A stretch of 64,000 nucleotides of DNA from Sporobacter sp942492735 (GTDB taxonomy: Bacteria > Bacillota > Clostridia > Oscillospirales > Oscillospiraceae): assembly GCA_942492735.1 (NCBI GenBank), contig OW818648.1, positions 1,674,001-1,738,000 of the forward strand. Reading direction: 5' to 3'. The stretch's first letter is position 1, and every line of letters begins with the position of its first letter. The position numbers and the translations under genes are program-made. Below are positions 34,801-41,806 of this stretch, piece after piece. Under the pieces are notes generated by a model. It searched no databases and had not been told where the DNA came from. It saw only the letters and a program-made list of their open reading frames with translations.

Positions 34801-34994
34801 AGTGTCGCGCTTGTAATTGCGTCTACGTTGTATGGTAAACCGGTGTCATCTGTGACACCACCATTATTTATATGCTTGTAGATACTGGTTGCGTAATCCA
34901 GATCAGAGAAATCAAGCGCTGCATTTCCAGAACAGGCTGCAATTAGCGTCAAGGCCAGAACGACAAGCACCAGGATAAAGACCTTTCTTTTCAT
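31866..34994 (-). CDS. Giant lipoprotein with five SUOX-like modules
   Basis: A 1042-residue lipoprotein starting at 34994 behind GGAGGTC, with signal peptide ending LIAAC (C21). A segment near residue 58 reads D-A-I-T-S-A-T, close to the ApbE flavinylation motif but with Ser for Gly. From about residue 75 five related modules of 150-215 residues follow (about 75-235, 265-470, 475-690, 700-870, 880-1025). Each shows Y-x-G-[VI/L]-x-[LV], a DG- or TDAY-type strand, LLAYG or ILAYAVNGYP, a GY loop, and GGPL or DGPLRVV near its end. This is the order seen in sulfite-oxidase-fold molybdopterin domains, with no catalytic cysteine. It is the first gene of the ABC importer operon and may bind the substrate or a surface partner. 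Confidence 0.75.
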   Translation of the reverse strand: MKRKVFILVLVVLALTLIAACSGNAALDFSDLDYATSIYKHINNGGVTDDTGLPYNVDAITSATLTVEGPGVVASIPLSVRELENRTAGLFRGVYSDKSGKYIYEGVDLTYILKEMVEGDNGIILTDTAYLVDLKNCNRETIATFRLDEAFDASADERPILLAYGKGTKDGTLAAPFVFDAANEAEHSLGYVDKLKNDDGCLRLVYDLNDYGDNDSYKTFSNVAYIYVREDSEPGFKHTQADAETYGSSKLTDYIIAFRGDALGHELDFTVEQLEALSKCGEDGKPVDEGIGYSDFYSLANTNYWYVNEYEGLDLYKLLLYLGMNSAEDIGTAAARTTLVSFLAADGVPSAESFSIDMLSYPDAFGFYKKNAADMGDGGYKSTNADLVDSGYPVLLAYGVNNYPYTIGKTDGGYLSGLANNGGPMRVVFGKTQYNHANGSYQVQYLSDVIVGNDVYYNTHKYTDDKAQIKLQNNRLSIKVFDEDGNTLTDTSMTVGDIEDIIYGSGVDGGTYKEARVKDSYELIENGEPVTSIFEGVGLEYLLMHVIGLPGTNGTVTFSDGTKEITVAMTDLFAKGCNTSLDRDGLTSLLAFAKNGSPMVPSVQSQGYVTAYTLKPYLDTDPVSYNVDNCGGPLAVIMPSANAEVCTALSVLNIKSITVELQPDAYAHTAAPYSESADKSVRFYGEGLYAEKVYSVSDLERMQTRALTRDYSILSSDGEMAQIRYRGVSVYDLFGDIGLKNNAGDVTVYADDGTSVTFSLSQLKKQTFSNYAAQGQEALGAILAYGSGITGGAMMDGRPLVPDESSLGYDPLYKNAGGPLMLVMPQESADSINADLCVKNVVAFEVSANDIDTWGHAMSDVYAEFLDYAFTFTVKNDDSEWSQVFTVAQLEALSNIRVRDTYSVLELGACEGIDIWKFIQLIAGNAPGIDDPVSVTFYATDAYKNDIQSVFYKDGLVNGVEDENGDRKALILAYAVNGYPLVDDESHEGYTGIAGNSDGPLRVVAETNQGASVKYVSKLVVTVPGSGKMNITVDNSIFDADK

Positions 34995-35249
34995 ATGACC
35001 TCCAATATGTACAAAAGAGACAAAATACACCTTGTTTTTTGGCATAAAAAAATACCATCTCCGAAATCATGAAACAAACCGTCGTTATGTAACGCGGTGG
35101 GCACATATGCTCTTGGCAAATGGGCCGATGTATCATCTGATTTCAAAGAGTGGCTCGTCCACCGCTCTCGAGACTCAGCTTGACTGAACGTATTCCATCA
35201 TATATTTTTCGTCGAAATCATGATGAAACACCCATAGTTCGTTAGTAAT

Positions 35250-35278
35250 ATTTAACAGCACGAGGACCTTTTTGTCAA
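35250..35278 (-). promoter_or_regulatory. Promoter of the SUOX-lipoprotein/ABC importer operon
   Basis: On the minus strand TTGACA (35278-35273) and TTAAAT (35255-35250) are 17 bases apart. Transcription would start near 35243 and leave a leader of about 250 bases before the first gene at 34994. The leader contains several short inverted segments but no riboswitch class that I recognise. Confidence 0.6.
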
Positions 35279-35420
35279 GACTTTCAGAAATCAAAATATC
35301 GACGCCATAGTAGAACACCTATCCGGTGAGTTTCAGGATCAATTGGTTCGGCCTGTTCCAGTCCGCTTGTCAACTAGTTGAGGCTATCAATTTTACACAG
35401 AAAAATTCAAGTAATTGGTG

Positions 35421-35734
35421 TTGCCGAACGCGTGACATGGCGGTATAATCGAAATAAGTAGTAAGTGGAAAGGTTTGTGCTAACCCGCAAACCCATGGAA
35501 TCACGAATCAAGCACGACCAATGATAATGCCGACTGATAGATTTTTGATAGCGGAAAATCAGATTACCGTTAGGATTAGGATAACTGACGTCAAACAAAA
35601 GCAAATGAAATCAAATGGCTTAAACAGAAATGTTTAGAAATGTGATTCGTTTGGCGAGTGGGAATGATGGCGAGGGCGTACTACCAGTAAGTGAATGAAA
35701 GCACCTGTTGCTGTTTGACTGCACAGGTGCTTTT
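35421..35734 (+). ncRNA. Possible non-coding transcript (promoter plus terminator, no gene)
   Basis: TTGCCG (35421-35426) and TATAAT (35444-35449) with a 17-base spacer are followed, 250 bases later, by a GCACCTGT/ACAGGTGC hairpin and a T run (about 35700-35734). No reading frame on the plus strand between them looks coding. GGTTTG/CAAACC can pair near 35470-35493. The predicted transcript is about 275 bases long and I cannot assign it to a known RNA family. Confidence 0.35.
35700..35734 (+). terminator. Terminator of the unassigned transcription unit
   Basis: AAAGCACCTGT pairs with ACAGGTGCTTT, followed by TTTTTATT. On the other strand A-rich sequence could also let it serve as a terminator for the lipoprotein gene to its right. 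Confidence 0.75.
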
Positions 35735-35765
35735 TATTCAACTAATAGGTTTTTCTTCATAAAGG

Positions 35766-36473
35766 TTATCCCTCCTTAAGAGAATCAATCGTAAATTTTG
35801 TTTTCTCGCGATACAGGGACTCCAAATCATCGGGAAAGGTGCTTGTGGGATTAACATCTCCGTTTAAAATTTTGTCAGCCAAATCTGCCAACGGCCCGCA
35901 GAATTCGTGTAGCTTTTTTCCGTAGCCTTCCCCTTCCCCGACAAGGTCGAAGGCGTCACAGACATAGGAGCCGTCTTCATTTTTCTCTAATACAGCACGC
36001 CCGTATGTCTTGCTTGTTCCCGCAAATGTGAGGCTTTTGGTTACGGCATCGGCATCGTAGCGCACATAAGCGACAGAACATATAACGTAGAGCTTTCCGT
36101 TCTCCTCATATTGGTCATAAATACCCACATATGGGAAGGTCACACCGGCCCCGCTGCTGTAAGGCATATCCTGAGTTAGGGCGCCGTCAAAAAGGGCGGT
36201 ATCCAGGGGCGTGAGATCAAACATTTCCGCGGTTGCTTTTGGGATCGCGTTGTCATCGGCACTGACAGATGAAGCGGGGGGCGCCGTCGTTTGTGCGGGC
36301 TCCGCTTGGTTGACGGCAGGCAGGGTGCTGACCGCCTCCGCTGAAGGCGAAGCATTGGAATTACTTGTGTTAACGCCGCAGCCTGAAAGCAGTAGGACGG
36401 CGGACAAACTGAAAGCGATAGCCAGATATATGTTTTTTTTCATATGTGTTTGCAGGAAAGCCATATAAGACAT
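35766..36473 (-). CDS. Lipoprotein of unknown function
   Basis: A 235-residue lipoprotein. The ATG at 36473 is used because GGGAGG lies nine bases upstream; the lipobox LLLSGC follows a hydrophobic stretch. After the signal peptide comes a Ser/Ala/Pro/Thr-rich linker of about 60 residues, then a compact domain of about 140 residues with VTFPYVGIYDQYEENGKLY and EGEGYGKKLHEFCGPLADL. I do not recognise the domain. It stands alone between the importer operon and the sigma-factor region. Confidence 0.7.
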   Translation of the reverse strand: MSYMAFLQTHMKKNIYLAIAFSLSAVLLLSGCGVNTSNSNASPSAEAVSTLPAVNQAEPAQTTAPPASSVSADDNAIPKATAEMFDLTPLDTALFDGALTQDMPYSSGAGVTFPYVGIYDQYEENGKLYVICSVAYVRYDADAVTKSLTFAGTSKTYGRAVLEKNEDGSYVCDAFDLVGEGEGYGKKLHEFCGPLADLADKILNGDVNPTSTFPDDLESLYREKTKFTIDSLKEG

Positions 36474-36522
36474 TCTCTTATTCCTCCCTTTGTAAGGTTC
36501 AATGCTCAAAAAGTTTAACATA

Positions 36523-36690
36523 TTAACCCGCAAACGCCGCATAATAGCCCGACACTGTTTCTGCTGTTCCGTTCCGGTAAACTATTGCCGTGAAGGTCAG
36601 ACGATATGTATACCCTGTCGTCACTTAATGCGTTGCATCGAAAATGAGTTTGCTTTCCGTGGCTGCAAGACCACTCCAAGCGGAATTATT
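36523..36690 (-). pseudogene. Broken copy of the 143-residue secreted protein gene
   Basis: This stretch matches the 3' part of the gene at 40115-40546 at about 80 percent by eye: the GYTYRLTFTA.VYRNG..ETVSGYY segment is kept. An in-frame TAA replaces a tyrosine codon near 36620. The N-terminal half is missing, yet bases 36706-36740 still resemble the region upstream of the intact gene (40602-40640). So this is an internally deleted, nonsense-carrying duplicate. Confidence 0.8.
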
Positions 36691-36753
36691 TATCCCTCGA
36701 CTATATAAACGTTAGAAGGTACGATTTAGTAGCACTAATTTCCAAATATTCTG

Positions 36754-37449
36754 TTATTTTTTCAAACTTTCTCCTATAAGCTTTAATTCGCCACTGTCCA
36801 CTTTTGAAGTTAATTGAAAAACCATGCCATTAAATTGCCATATCAGGGTGTTCGAGTCTTCATTGGTCTGTGCTTCAAATAAATACGCCTGTTCGCCGGA
36901 TACCTGTGTTTCTATGTAGTTTGTGTTTTCGCTGTCCACCAGGGATGTACCCGCGTCAAAAGGCCATTGACTGAATATAATCTGCTCGCCTTCGCTATTA
37001 GTATACGTTATCATAACCGTATTCCCAAACTTCTCATTTACGTTTTCTTGATATCCGCTTGGTAAATATGCCGGTCGATAATTGATATTGTTCGTGCCTG
37101 AGTCTACAAACTTAACTTCTGAATATTCCTCTTTCCATTGAATAAAAGCATTTAGAATTGCATTTCTTGTCGCGCTCACACTGAATAGTGCGACTGAAGC
37201 CACTGTCAATGCGATGCATATGCATGCGGCTACCTGACCAAATCTCTTTGTAATCCGCTTAAGTTTAGACTTTCTGATGCTTTTCTCAATTAGCGCATGA
37301 ATTCGTTTGTCAAGTTCGGGAGACACTTTATATTGTTGATTCAATTCTGCTACGGAAGGAAGTTCTGCTATTTCTTGTTCCAAAGCGTCAGCCAGGGATA
37401 TTTTAAGCAACGAATCAAACAGAACTTCATTTTTTCTTGCTTCGTTCAT
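36754..37449 (-). CDS. DUF4367-type anti-sigma factor
   Basis: A 231-residue single-span membrane protein. The cytoplasmic N-terminal part (1-70) has the PSVAELNQQYKVSPELDKRI stretch usual for such proteins, one membrane span lies near residues 72-92, and the extracellular DUF4367 domain has YLPSGYQENV and EGEQIIFSQWPFD. It starts one base after the sigma factor stop and should hold that sigma factor inactive until a surface signal arrives. Confidence 0.85.
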   Translation of the reverse strand: MNEARKNEVLFDSLLKISLADALEQEIAELPSVAELNQQYKVSPELDKRIHALIEKSIRKSKLKRITKRFGQVAACICIALTVASVALFSVSATRNAILNAFIQWKEEYSEVKFVDSGTNNINYRPAYLPSGYQENVNEKFGNTVMITYTNSEGEQIIFSQWPFDAGTSLVDSENTNYIETQVSGEQAYLFEAQTNEDSNTLIWQFNGMVFQLTSKVDSGELKLIGESLKK

Positions 37450-37450
37450 G

Positions 37451-38035
37451 TCAGATTTTCCTTCCTCCCAAAGTATGATTTTCTTCGTTTATCGAGCCTT
37501 GATCTTTCAAGATTTGTTCTTTTAAAACTTTTCGGGCTCTGCTCAGACGCATCTTGACATTTTCTTCACTTATGCATAGAATTTTGGATATCTCCTTATT
37601 TGAATAATCATACTCCATTTTCATGTATAAGACGTCAGCGTAATTACGGCGCATTTTTGAAATCGCATTTTTTATCAAGGAACAAGCTTCTCGATTTGTA
37701 ATATCATCAAAAACCGGGTCCTTGCATTCTGAATAGTCGGAATATTCATCAATGTTTATCGTTTTCCCACGATTTTGCTTTCTGATAATATCTAGTGATA
37801 CATTCCTTGTTATTATAACGACGAAACCTCGTGTTTGGTAACAGTCAATTATATCTATTTTTTCTAGGTTATCGATAATCCGAATAAAAGCTTCAGATAC
37901 AGCATCCTCTGCGAGGTGCACGTCAATTAGAATCCTTTTGGCGATGTAAAGCATAGTGCTACTGTATAATCTGTAGATATTAGCGGCTTTCTCCCGATCA
38001 TTGTCATTTTGAATCGCCATGATTATTGCCAGCAA
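37451..38035 (-). CDS. ECF-type RNA polymerase sigma factor
   Basis: A 194-residue sigma-70 family factor with regions 2 and 4 only. Region 2 is seen in YRLYSSTMLYIAKRILIDVH and LAEDAVSEAFIRII, and the -10-reading helix in TRGFVVIITRNVSLDII; region 4 has YSNKEISKILCISEENVKMR and LSRARKVL. It is coupled to the DUF4367 anti-sigma gene. A 19-base element about 100 bases upstream (38131-38149) is also present upstream of a secreted protein gene, suggesting autoregulation. Confidence 0.92.
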   Translation of the reverse strand: MLAIIMAIQNDNDREKAANIYRLYSSTMLYIAKRILIDVHLAEDAVSEAFIRIIDNLEKIDIIDCYQTRGFVVIITRNVSLDIIRKQNRGKTINIDEYSDYSECKDPVFDDITNREACSLIKNAISKMRRNYADVLYMKMEYDYSNKEISKILCISEENVKMRLSRARKVLKEQILKDQGSINEENHTLGGRKI

Positions 38036-38130
38036 TGTCTCACCCTCCCATTATACATGCAAAAATGAATTCGACCCTTACCGGCAATATACCATATTTT
38101 AGTTAATTATTCCAATTATTTAACATGCGT

Positions 38131-38149
38131 ATTTTTACAGAGGGTCACA
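38131..38149 (-). promoter_or_regulatory. Shared 19-base element upstream of the sigma factor gene
   Basis: On the minus strand this reads TGTGACCCTCTGTAAAAAT and is identical to 40667-40649, upstream of the secreted 143-residue protein gene. Both copies lie about 100 bases before a start codon in the same orientation. It may be part of a promoter read by the sigma factor. It overlaps by five bases a strong hairpin at 38145-38187. Confidence 0.5.
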
Positions 38150-38187
38150 CACCCACGCGGTCAGTCAGGCCGCGTGGGTGTGTGTGA
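38145..38187. terminator. GC-rich hairpin between the sigma factor and a membrane-anchored protein gene
   Basis: TCACACACCCACGCGG pairs with CCGCGTGGGTGTGTG across nine bases. It lies downstream of the gene at 38225-38665 on the minus strand and probably ends its transcript, although no T run is present. Confidence 0.6.
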
Positions 38188-38224
38188 CAATGTTTACGTA
38201 CGCGCTGTTTTGTCAAATAAGCGT

Positions 38225-38665
38225 TTAGTAACTATACGTATACGTATGGCGATACCCTGGGAATGTGACTCCATTACGGAACTCTTGAATCAGTATTTCG
38301 TTGCCACTCTGATGCACTATCTCGAACTCGACGCCTTTCTGTTCCGTAGTATCTCGATTATGAGCTACTATATATACAAAATCGTACTTGCCTACAGGCA
38401 AATCAAAAACATTGAATGAAACTTCAGAAGTTTCACTGTCAAAAATCGGTTGTGGAAAATTCCCTAGACTCAGCTGTATGCTATCAAAGCTGTATCTCTG
38501 GTCAAGCTTGAACGTAACAACACCTGTTTTACTATTAAATTCATGCTTAAACGGTGAATACGAGGGCTTGCCAGTATTAACGAGATATACTGTTAAAATG
38601 AGTACCCCCACACAGATGAGCGACAGAACTAAAATGATTCGTTTTTTACCGATTTTCCCATTCAT
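38225..38665 (-). CDS. Membrane-anchored protein of unknown function
   Basis: A 146-residue protein with a basic start (MNGKIGKKR), one membrane span at about 9-30 and an extracellular beta-rich domain of about 110 residues that includes FNSKTGVVTFKLD and FNVFDLPVGKYDFVYIV. I recognise no family. It starts behind AGGAGA and follows the 402-residue secreted protein gene by 72 bases in the same direction, so the two may be co-transcribed. Confidence 0.65.
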   Translation of the reverse strand: MNGKIGKKRIILVLSLICVGVLILTVYLVNTGKPSYSPFKHEFNSKTGVVTFKLDQRYSFDSIQLSLGNFPQPIFDSETSEVSFNVFDLPVGKYDFVYIVAHNRDTTEQKGVEFEIVHQSGNEILIQEFRNGVTFPGYRHTYTYSY

Positions 38666-38737
38666 TTTTGGTTTTCTCCTTGCTTCTGAAATAATACACA
38701 GAGCAGACAGGAACTCTTCTGAGCCGTCTAAGTTGTT

Positions 38738-39946
38738 TTAACTTACGCTAAAAGTGACAGGGACTGCAAATTTCGTCGTACTGGTTTTTGTTCCCATCAA
38801 ACCAATCTGTATAGTGCAGTAGTCACCTGCTTTCTGAACTGCGAATGGAGAAGGTGTCGAGCAAACGTATGAATACTTGCTTGCTGATGATAAGGGAACT
38901 GGCTGGCAAACATATGTTGTTCGCCCCCCGGAAGAACCTTTTGCAAATGCAACCAAATTGTTATATAGTGTGTAAACCGTTGAAACTGACCAGCTTGTAA
39001 CACTTCCGAGTACCTGAACGGTTTTATAGCCTAACTGAATAAGCGGCCCGAGATTTGTTGTTGCAGTAGTTCCGCCAATACCTGAATAACGATATCCGCC
39101 AAAGTAATAGCTACTTGTACCGGTATTGGTAATGCCTAGAGCTAAGGTTGGTTTCACAGAAATATTCGACAAATAAGGGCCTTGTATTACATAACCATTA
39201 ACATCAATTGAAAAAGCACGTTCTACTGAAGAGTTCATGTATATTTCTACTGCGCTATGATAATATGCCTGCGTGCCAAATCTTGCAAAGTCCCAGTGGT
39301 AACAATCGATGTTGTTCCAGGTAAAGTAGACACTTTTATATGCTGTTGCGTTGAACATGTTTATGTTACCTGAGTTTAAATAACTCGTTACATAAGCATT
39401 TGGCTGAGTGGAAATTCCTGATGCCACTTTTGACATACCTGCAACAGTCATATAAAGTATACTACTCCCAGACTCAAATTTAAAACAGTATGTTCCATTA
39501 TAATTAACGGCAGTTGTCGAGGAGTGACTTTGCAGATGATTAAGTATTATAAGCATTTTATCATCGCTGAGTGAAAAATTCGAATAGGGGCCATAAATAT
39601 AACTTGTAGCTGCTAAAGATGTATTATACGTCTTGGCTGTAATCAGCGGATCTTCCGATCGGTCATTAACTACAATCCCCTTAGGATGGTCAACTAGAAT
39701 ATCCTCTTTTGAAATAATAACAGTTGGAGCAGACCGTTTGGCATAATTTTCATCAGCACTGGCATATCGAATTAACCTTGGGTCAGCTGAGATTTCATCC
39801 AAACTTGACAAGCTTTCACCAGGTTTAGTGTAAGATTCAGATGACACGGTTTTTTCATCTTCGCTCGCGGCTGCCGCAAAAGCAGGGACAACGAATGAAT
39901 ATGTTAAGCAAAGTACAATAACCCATGTTAACAGGTTCTTTTTCAT
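38738..39946 (-). CDS. Secreted protein of unknown function
   Basis: A 402-residue exported protein with a clear signal peptide (MKKNLLTWVIVLCLTYSF, cut near FAAAA) and an AAAGGAG site. After a charged linker the mature protein is rich in Ser, Thr, Tyr and Asn, as in beta-sandwich surface proteins, and lacks anchoring motifs such as LPxTG. Two cysteines near the C-terminus (YVCQP and YVCST) could pair. It resembles nothing I can name. It lies in the region of the sigma/anti-sigma pair and could be part of its regulon. Confidence 0.65.
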   Translation of the reverse strand: MKKNLLTWVIVLCLTYSFVVPAFAAAASEDEKTVSSESYTKPGESLSSLDEISADPRLIRYASADENYAKRSAPTVIISKEDILVDHPKGIVVNDRSEDPLITAKTYNTSLAATSYIYGPYSNFSLSDDKMLIILNHLQSHSSTTAVNYNGTYCFKFESGSSILYMTVAGMSKVASGISTQPNAYVTSYLNSGNINMFNATAYKSVYFTWNNIDCYHWDFARFGTQAYYHSAVEIYMNSSVERAFSIDVNGYVIQGPYLSNISVKPTLALGITNTGTSSYYFGGYRYSGIGGTTATTNLGPLIQLGYKTVQVLGSVTSWSVSTVYTLYNNLVAFAKGSSGGRTTYVCQPVPLSSASKYSYVCSTPSPFAVQKAGDYCTIQIGLMGTKTSTTKFAVPVTFSVS

Positions 39947-40114
39947 GTTAAAACTCCTTTACGTTTAAAAACTTACTTAACTAATAGAATCTCTTCGGTC
40001 TAACTCGAGGCTTTTACGGCTGATCTGTACAGGCAACAACTCATCCTAACATTTGGGCATACAGATTTTTTCGCGCTACACATTTAAACAAAGACTAAAT
40101 GATAATCATAGCTA

Positions 40115-40546
40115 CTATACTGCAAACGCCTCATAGTATCCCGATACGGTTTCGCCAATTCCGTTCCGGTAAACAGTAGCCGTGAAGGTCAGACGATATG
40201 TATACCCTGCCGTCACGTAATACGTTGAATCGAAAATGAGTTTGCTGCCCGTGGCGGCAAGCCCGCTCCAAGTTTTTACCGTGGTATAAGTCCCGTTTGA
40301 ATTTTTTCGCGACAAGACCGCCGTGCCGGTAATTTTCGTTGTACCTGTCTTTCCGAGCACACAGGCGCCGCAACTTCCCTTGCTTGCCCTAAAGGATAAG
40401 CTGATATTCACCACATCCGTGTTAACCCATTGCGGTGACACCAGCATTTGAGTATTGGCTTCCGCCGCAAGAGACGTTCCCCCTAATGCAAAACATAAAA
40501 TTATAGCCATTAGCAGGGACAAGGATTTTTTCTTTGATATAATCAT
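40115..40546 (-). CDS. Small secreted beta-rich protein
   Basis: A 143-residue exported protein. The ATG at 40546 with GAAGG seven bases upstream gives a normal signal peptide (KKKSLSLLMAIILCFALGG, cut near SLAAEA). The mature part has a Cys pair (GSCGACVLG) and an immunoglobulin-like alternation ending YRLTFTATVYRNGIGETVSG. Function is unknown. A truncated duplicate lies at 36523-36690. The 19-base element shared with the sigma factor gene lies about 100 bases upstream. Confidence 0.7.
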   Translation of the reverse strand: MIISKKKSLSLLMAIILCFALGGTSLAAEANTQMLVSPQWVNTDVVNISLSFRASKGSCGACVLGKTGTTKITGTAVLSRKNSNGTYTTVKTWSGLAATGSKLIFDSTYYVTAGYTYRLTFTATVYRNGIGETVSGYYEAFAV

Positions 40547-40648
40547 AAACATACCTTCTTTCGTCATTTTTGGAGGAATTTTGATCCTCTGCAATATTAA
40601 CGTCCGAAGGTGTGCTTTAGTAACACTTAAGTTAAAAAATTACCAACT

Positions 40649-40667
40649 ATTTTTACAGAGGGTCACA
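40649..40667 (-). promoter_or_regulatory. Second copy of the shared 19-base element
   Basis: Identical to 38131-38149 and at a similar distance (about 100 bases) from the start of the secreted protein gene at 40546. Confidence 0.5.
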
Positions 40668-40731
40668 GTCTGACTGGCAGCACTTTGGCAGCAAGAAAGC
40701 GGTGAGCCCGGAAATGAGAAGCGGTAGGTAG

Positions 40732-41028
40732 ATGGAAGTTTTCAAAAATCCAAATTGCAAAAAAGTCAGAGGCAGCCACATTTTGGAGGTTAGCTGTGCT
40801 TACTGCAAATATCTCATTGCAAAGTATCAGAAGGTTGGCGAGACTAATTTTGTAAAAATGTATAATGACAGAATCATTGAAGGGACAATTGACTTTTCCC
40901 TTTATCATGGTGCTTTAATGTGTCCCAACTGCGGAGAACGCATCGCTACAAGATATATAACGAAAATGGATAAAAAAGAAGCGTATCGATTTGTGCCTTC
41001 CGCATTTAATAAAAAGAAGGTACAATGA
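40732..41028 (+). CDS. Small CxxC zinc-binding protein
   Basis: A 98-residue basic protein with two CxxC pairs, CAYC near residue 22 and CPNC near residue 64, a likely four-cysteine zinc site. It starts with MEVFKNPNCKKVRGSHILEV behind GGTAGG. No function is known to me. It overlaps the acetyltransferase gene by four bases (ATGA), so the two are translated together. Confidence 0.7.
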   Translation: MEVFKNPNCKKVRGSHILEVSCAYCKYLIAKYQKVGETNFVKMYNDRIIEGTIDFSLYHGALMCPNCGERIATRYITKMDKKEAYRFVPSAFNKKKVQ

Positions 41029-41648
41029 CGAGACGTGATGTGGAGGCAGTGAAGGTGAATATAGAGATACGTAAATTAACACCGGACCTCGCAAAAGATT
41101 ATGTGTACTTTTTTGATACGACACCACATGCTGACAATATAGATGATCACAAATGTTATTGTGTGTGGTGGTGCAATGATGACTCTGAAGGTAAAGATTT
41201 CTCGACGCCAGGCAAAAGAAGGGATTACGCCATCGAATATGTCAAGGGCAACAACATACAAGGCTATCTTGCTTATTGTGATGATGCGGTCGTGGGATGG
41301 TGCAATGCCAATACGAAATCGGATTGCCTGAAATGCTACTGCTGGCGTCGGTTTATGGGTTCCATACCGACAGAGGAATCCACCCCGGGGCTGAAGGTGA
41401 AATCAATATTTTGCTTTGCGATTGCACCCGAGATGAAAAGAAAGGGTATTGCGCAACGCTTCTTGGAACGTGTCTGTCAAGATGCGGTCCAGGACGGTTT
41501 TGATTTTGTGGAGGCATATCCGAATAAAGAATTCATTGATGACGCTGAGGATTTTATGGGTCCTGCCGAATTGTATATAAAAAGCGGTTTTACCGTGTAT
41601 TACGAAACAGAACAAAAGCTTGTTATGAGGAAGCAGCTAAAAAAATAA
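41025..41648 (+). CDS. GNAT-family N-acetyltransferase
   Basis: A 207-residue protein with a GNAT core. Motif A, which binds acetyl-CoA, is IFCFAIAPEMKRKGIAQRFL (about 126-145) with the expected R/Q-x-x-G-x-[AG] pattern, followed by the helix DAVQDGFDFVEAYP and a C-terminal LYIKSGFTVYYE strand. The substrate is unknown; a Cys/Trp-rich segment in the first half (KCYCVWWCN and LKCYCWRR) is a mark of this subgroup. It is coupled to the preceding zinc-binding protein gene and followed by a terminator. Confidence 0.88.
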   Translation: MTRRDVEAVKVNIEIRKLTPDLAKDYVYFFDTTPHADNIDDHKCYCVWWCNDDSEGKDFSTPGKRRDYAIEYVKGNNIQGYLAYCDDAVVGWCNANTKSDCLKCYCWRRFMGSIPTEESTPGLKVKSIFCFAIAPEMKRKGIAQRFLERVCQDAVQDGFDFVEAYPNKEFIDDAEDFMGPAELYIKSGFTVYYETEQKLVMRKQLKK

Positions 41649-41719
41649 TCCTATCTACATGGTACAGACTATACTTAAAAATTCCGGACTTAATTTGATT
41701 TAAGTATAATAGAAACAAG

Positions 41720-41778
41720 CGGGTAGTTTTGATGGCTTTCAGGTTGTGAAAGTGGCAATCAAAACTACCCGTTTTTTT
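41720..41778 (+). terminator. Terminator of the acetyltransferase unit
   Basis: CGGGTAGTTTTGAT (41720-41733) pairs perfectly with 41758-41771, with a CTTTCA/TGAAAG inner stem, and is followed by seven T. Confidence 0.92.
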
Positions 41779-41806
41779 ATACGAGATCCAGTGGCATGCA
41801 GGGATT

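Noticed and set aside
34995..35243. Cobalamin or molybdenum-cofactor riboswitch before the importer operon
   Set aside because: A GAGCCACT stretch recalls part of a B12 box, but the remaining conserved core elements are not visible, so no class is assigned.
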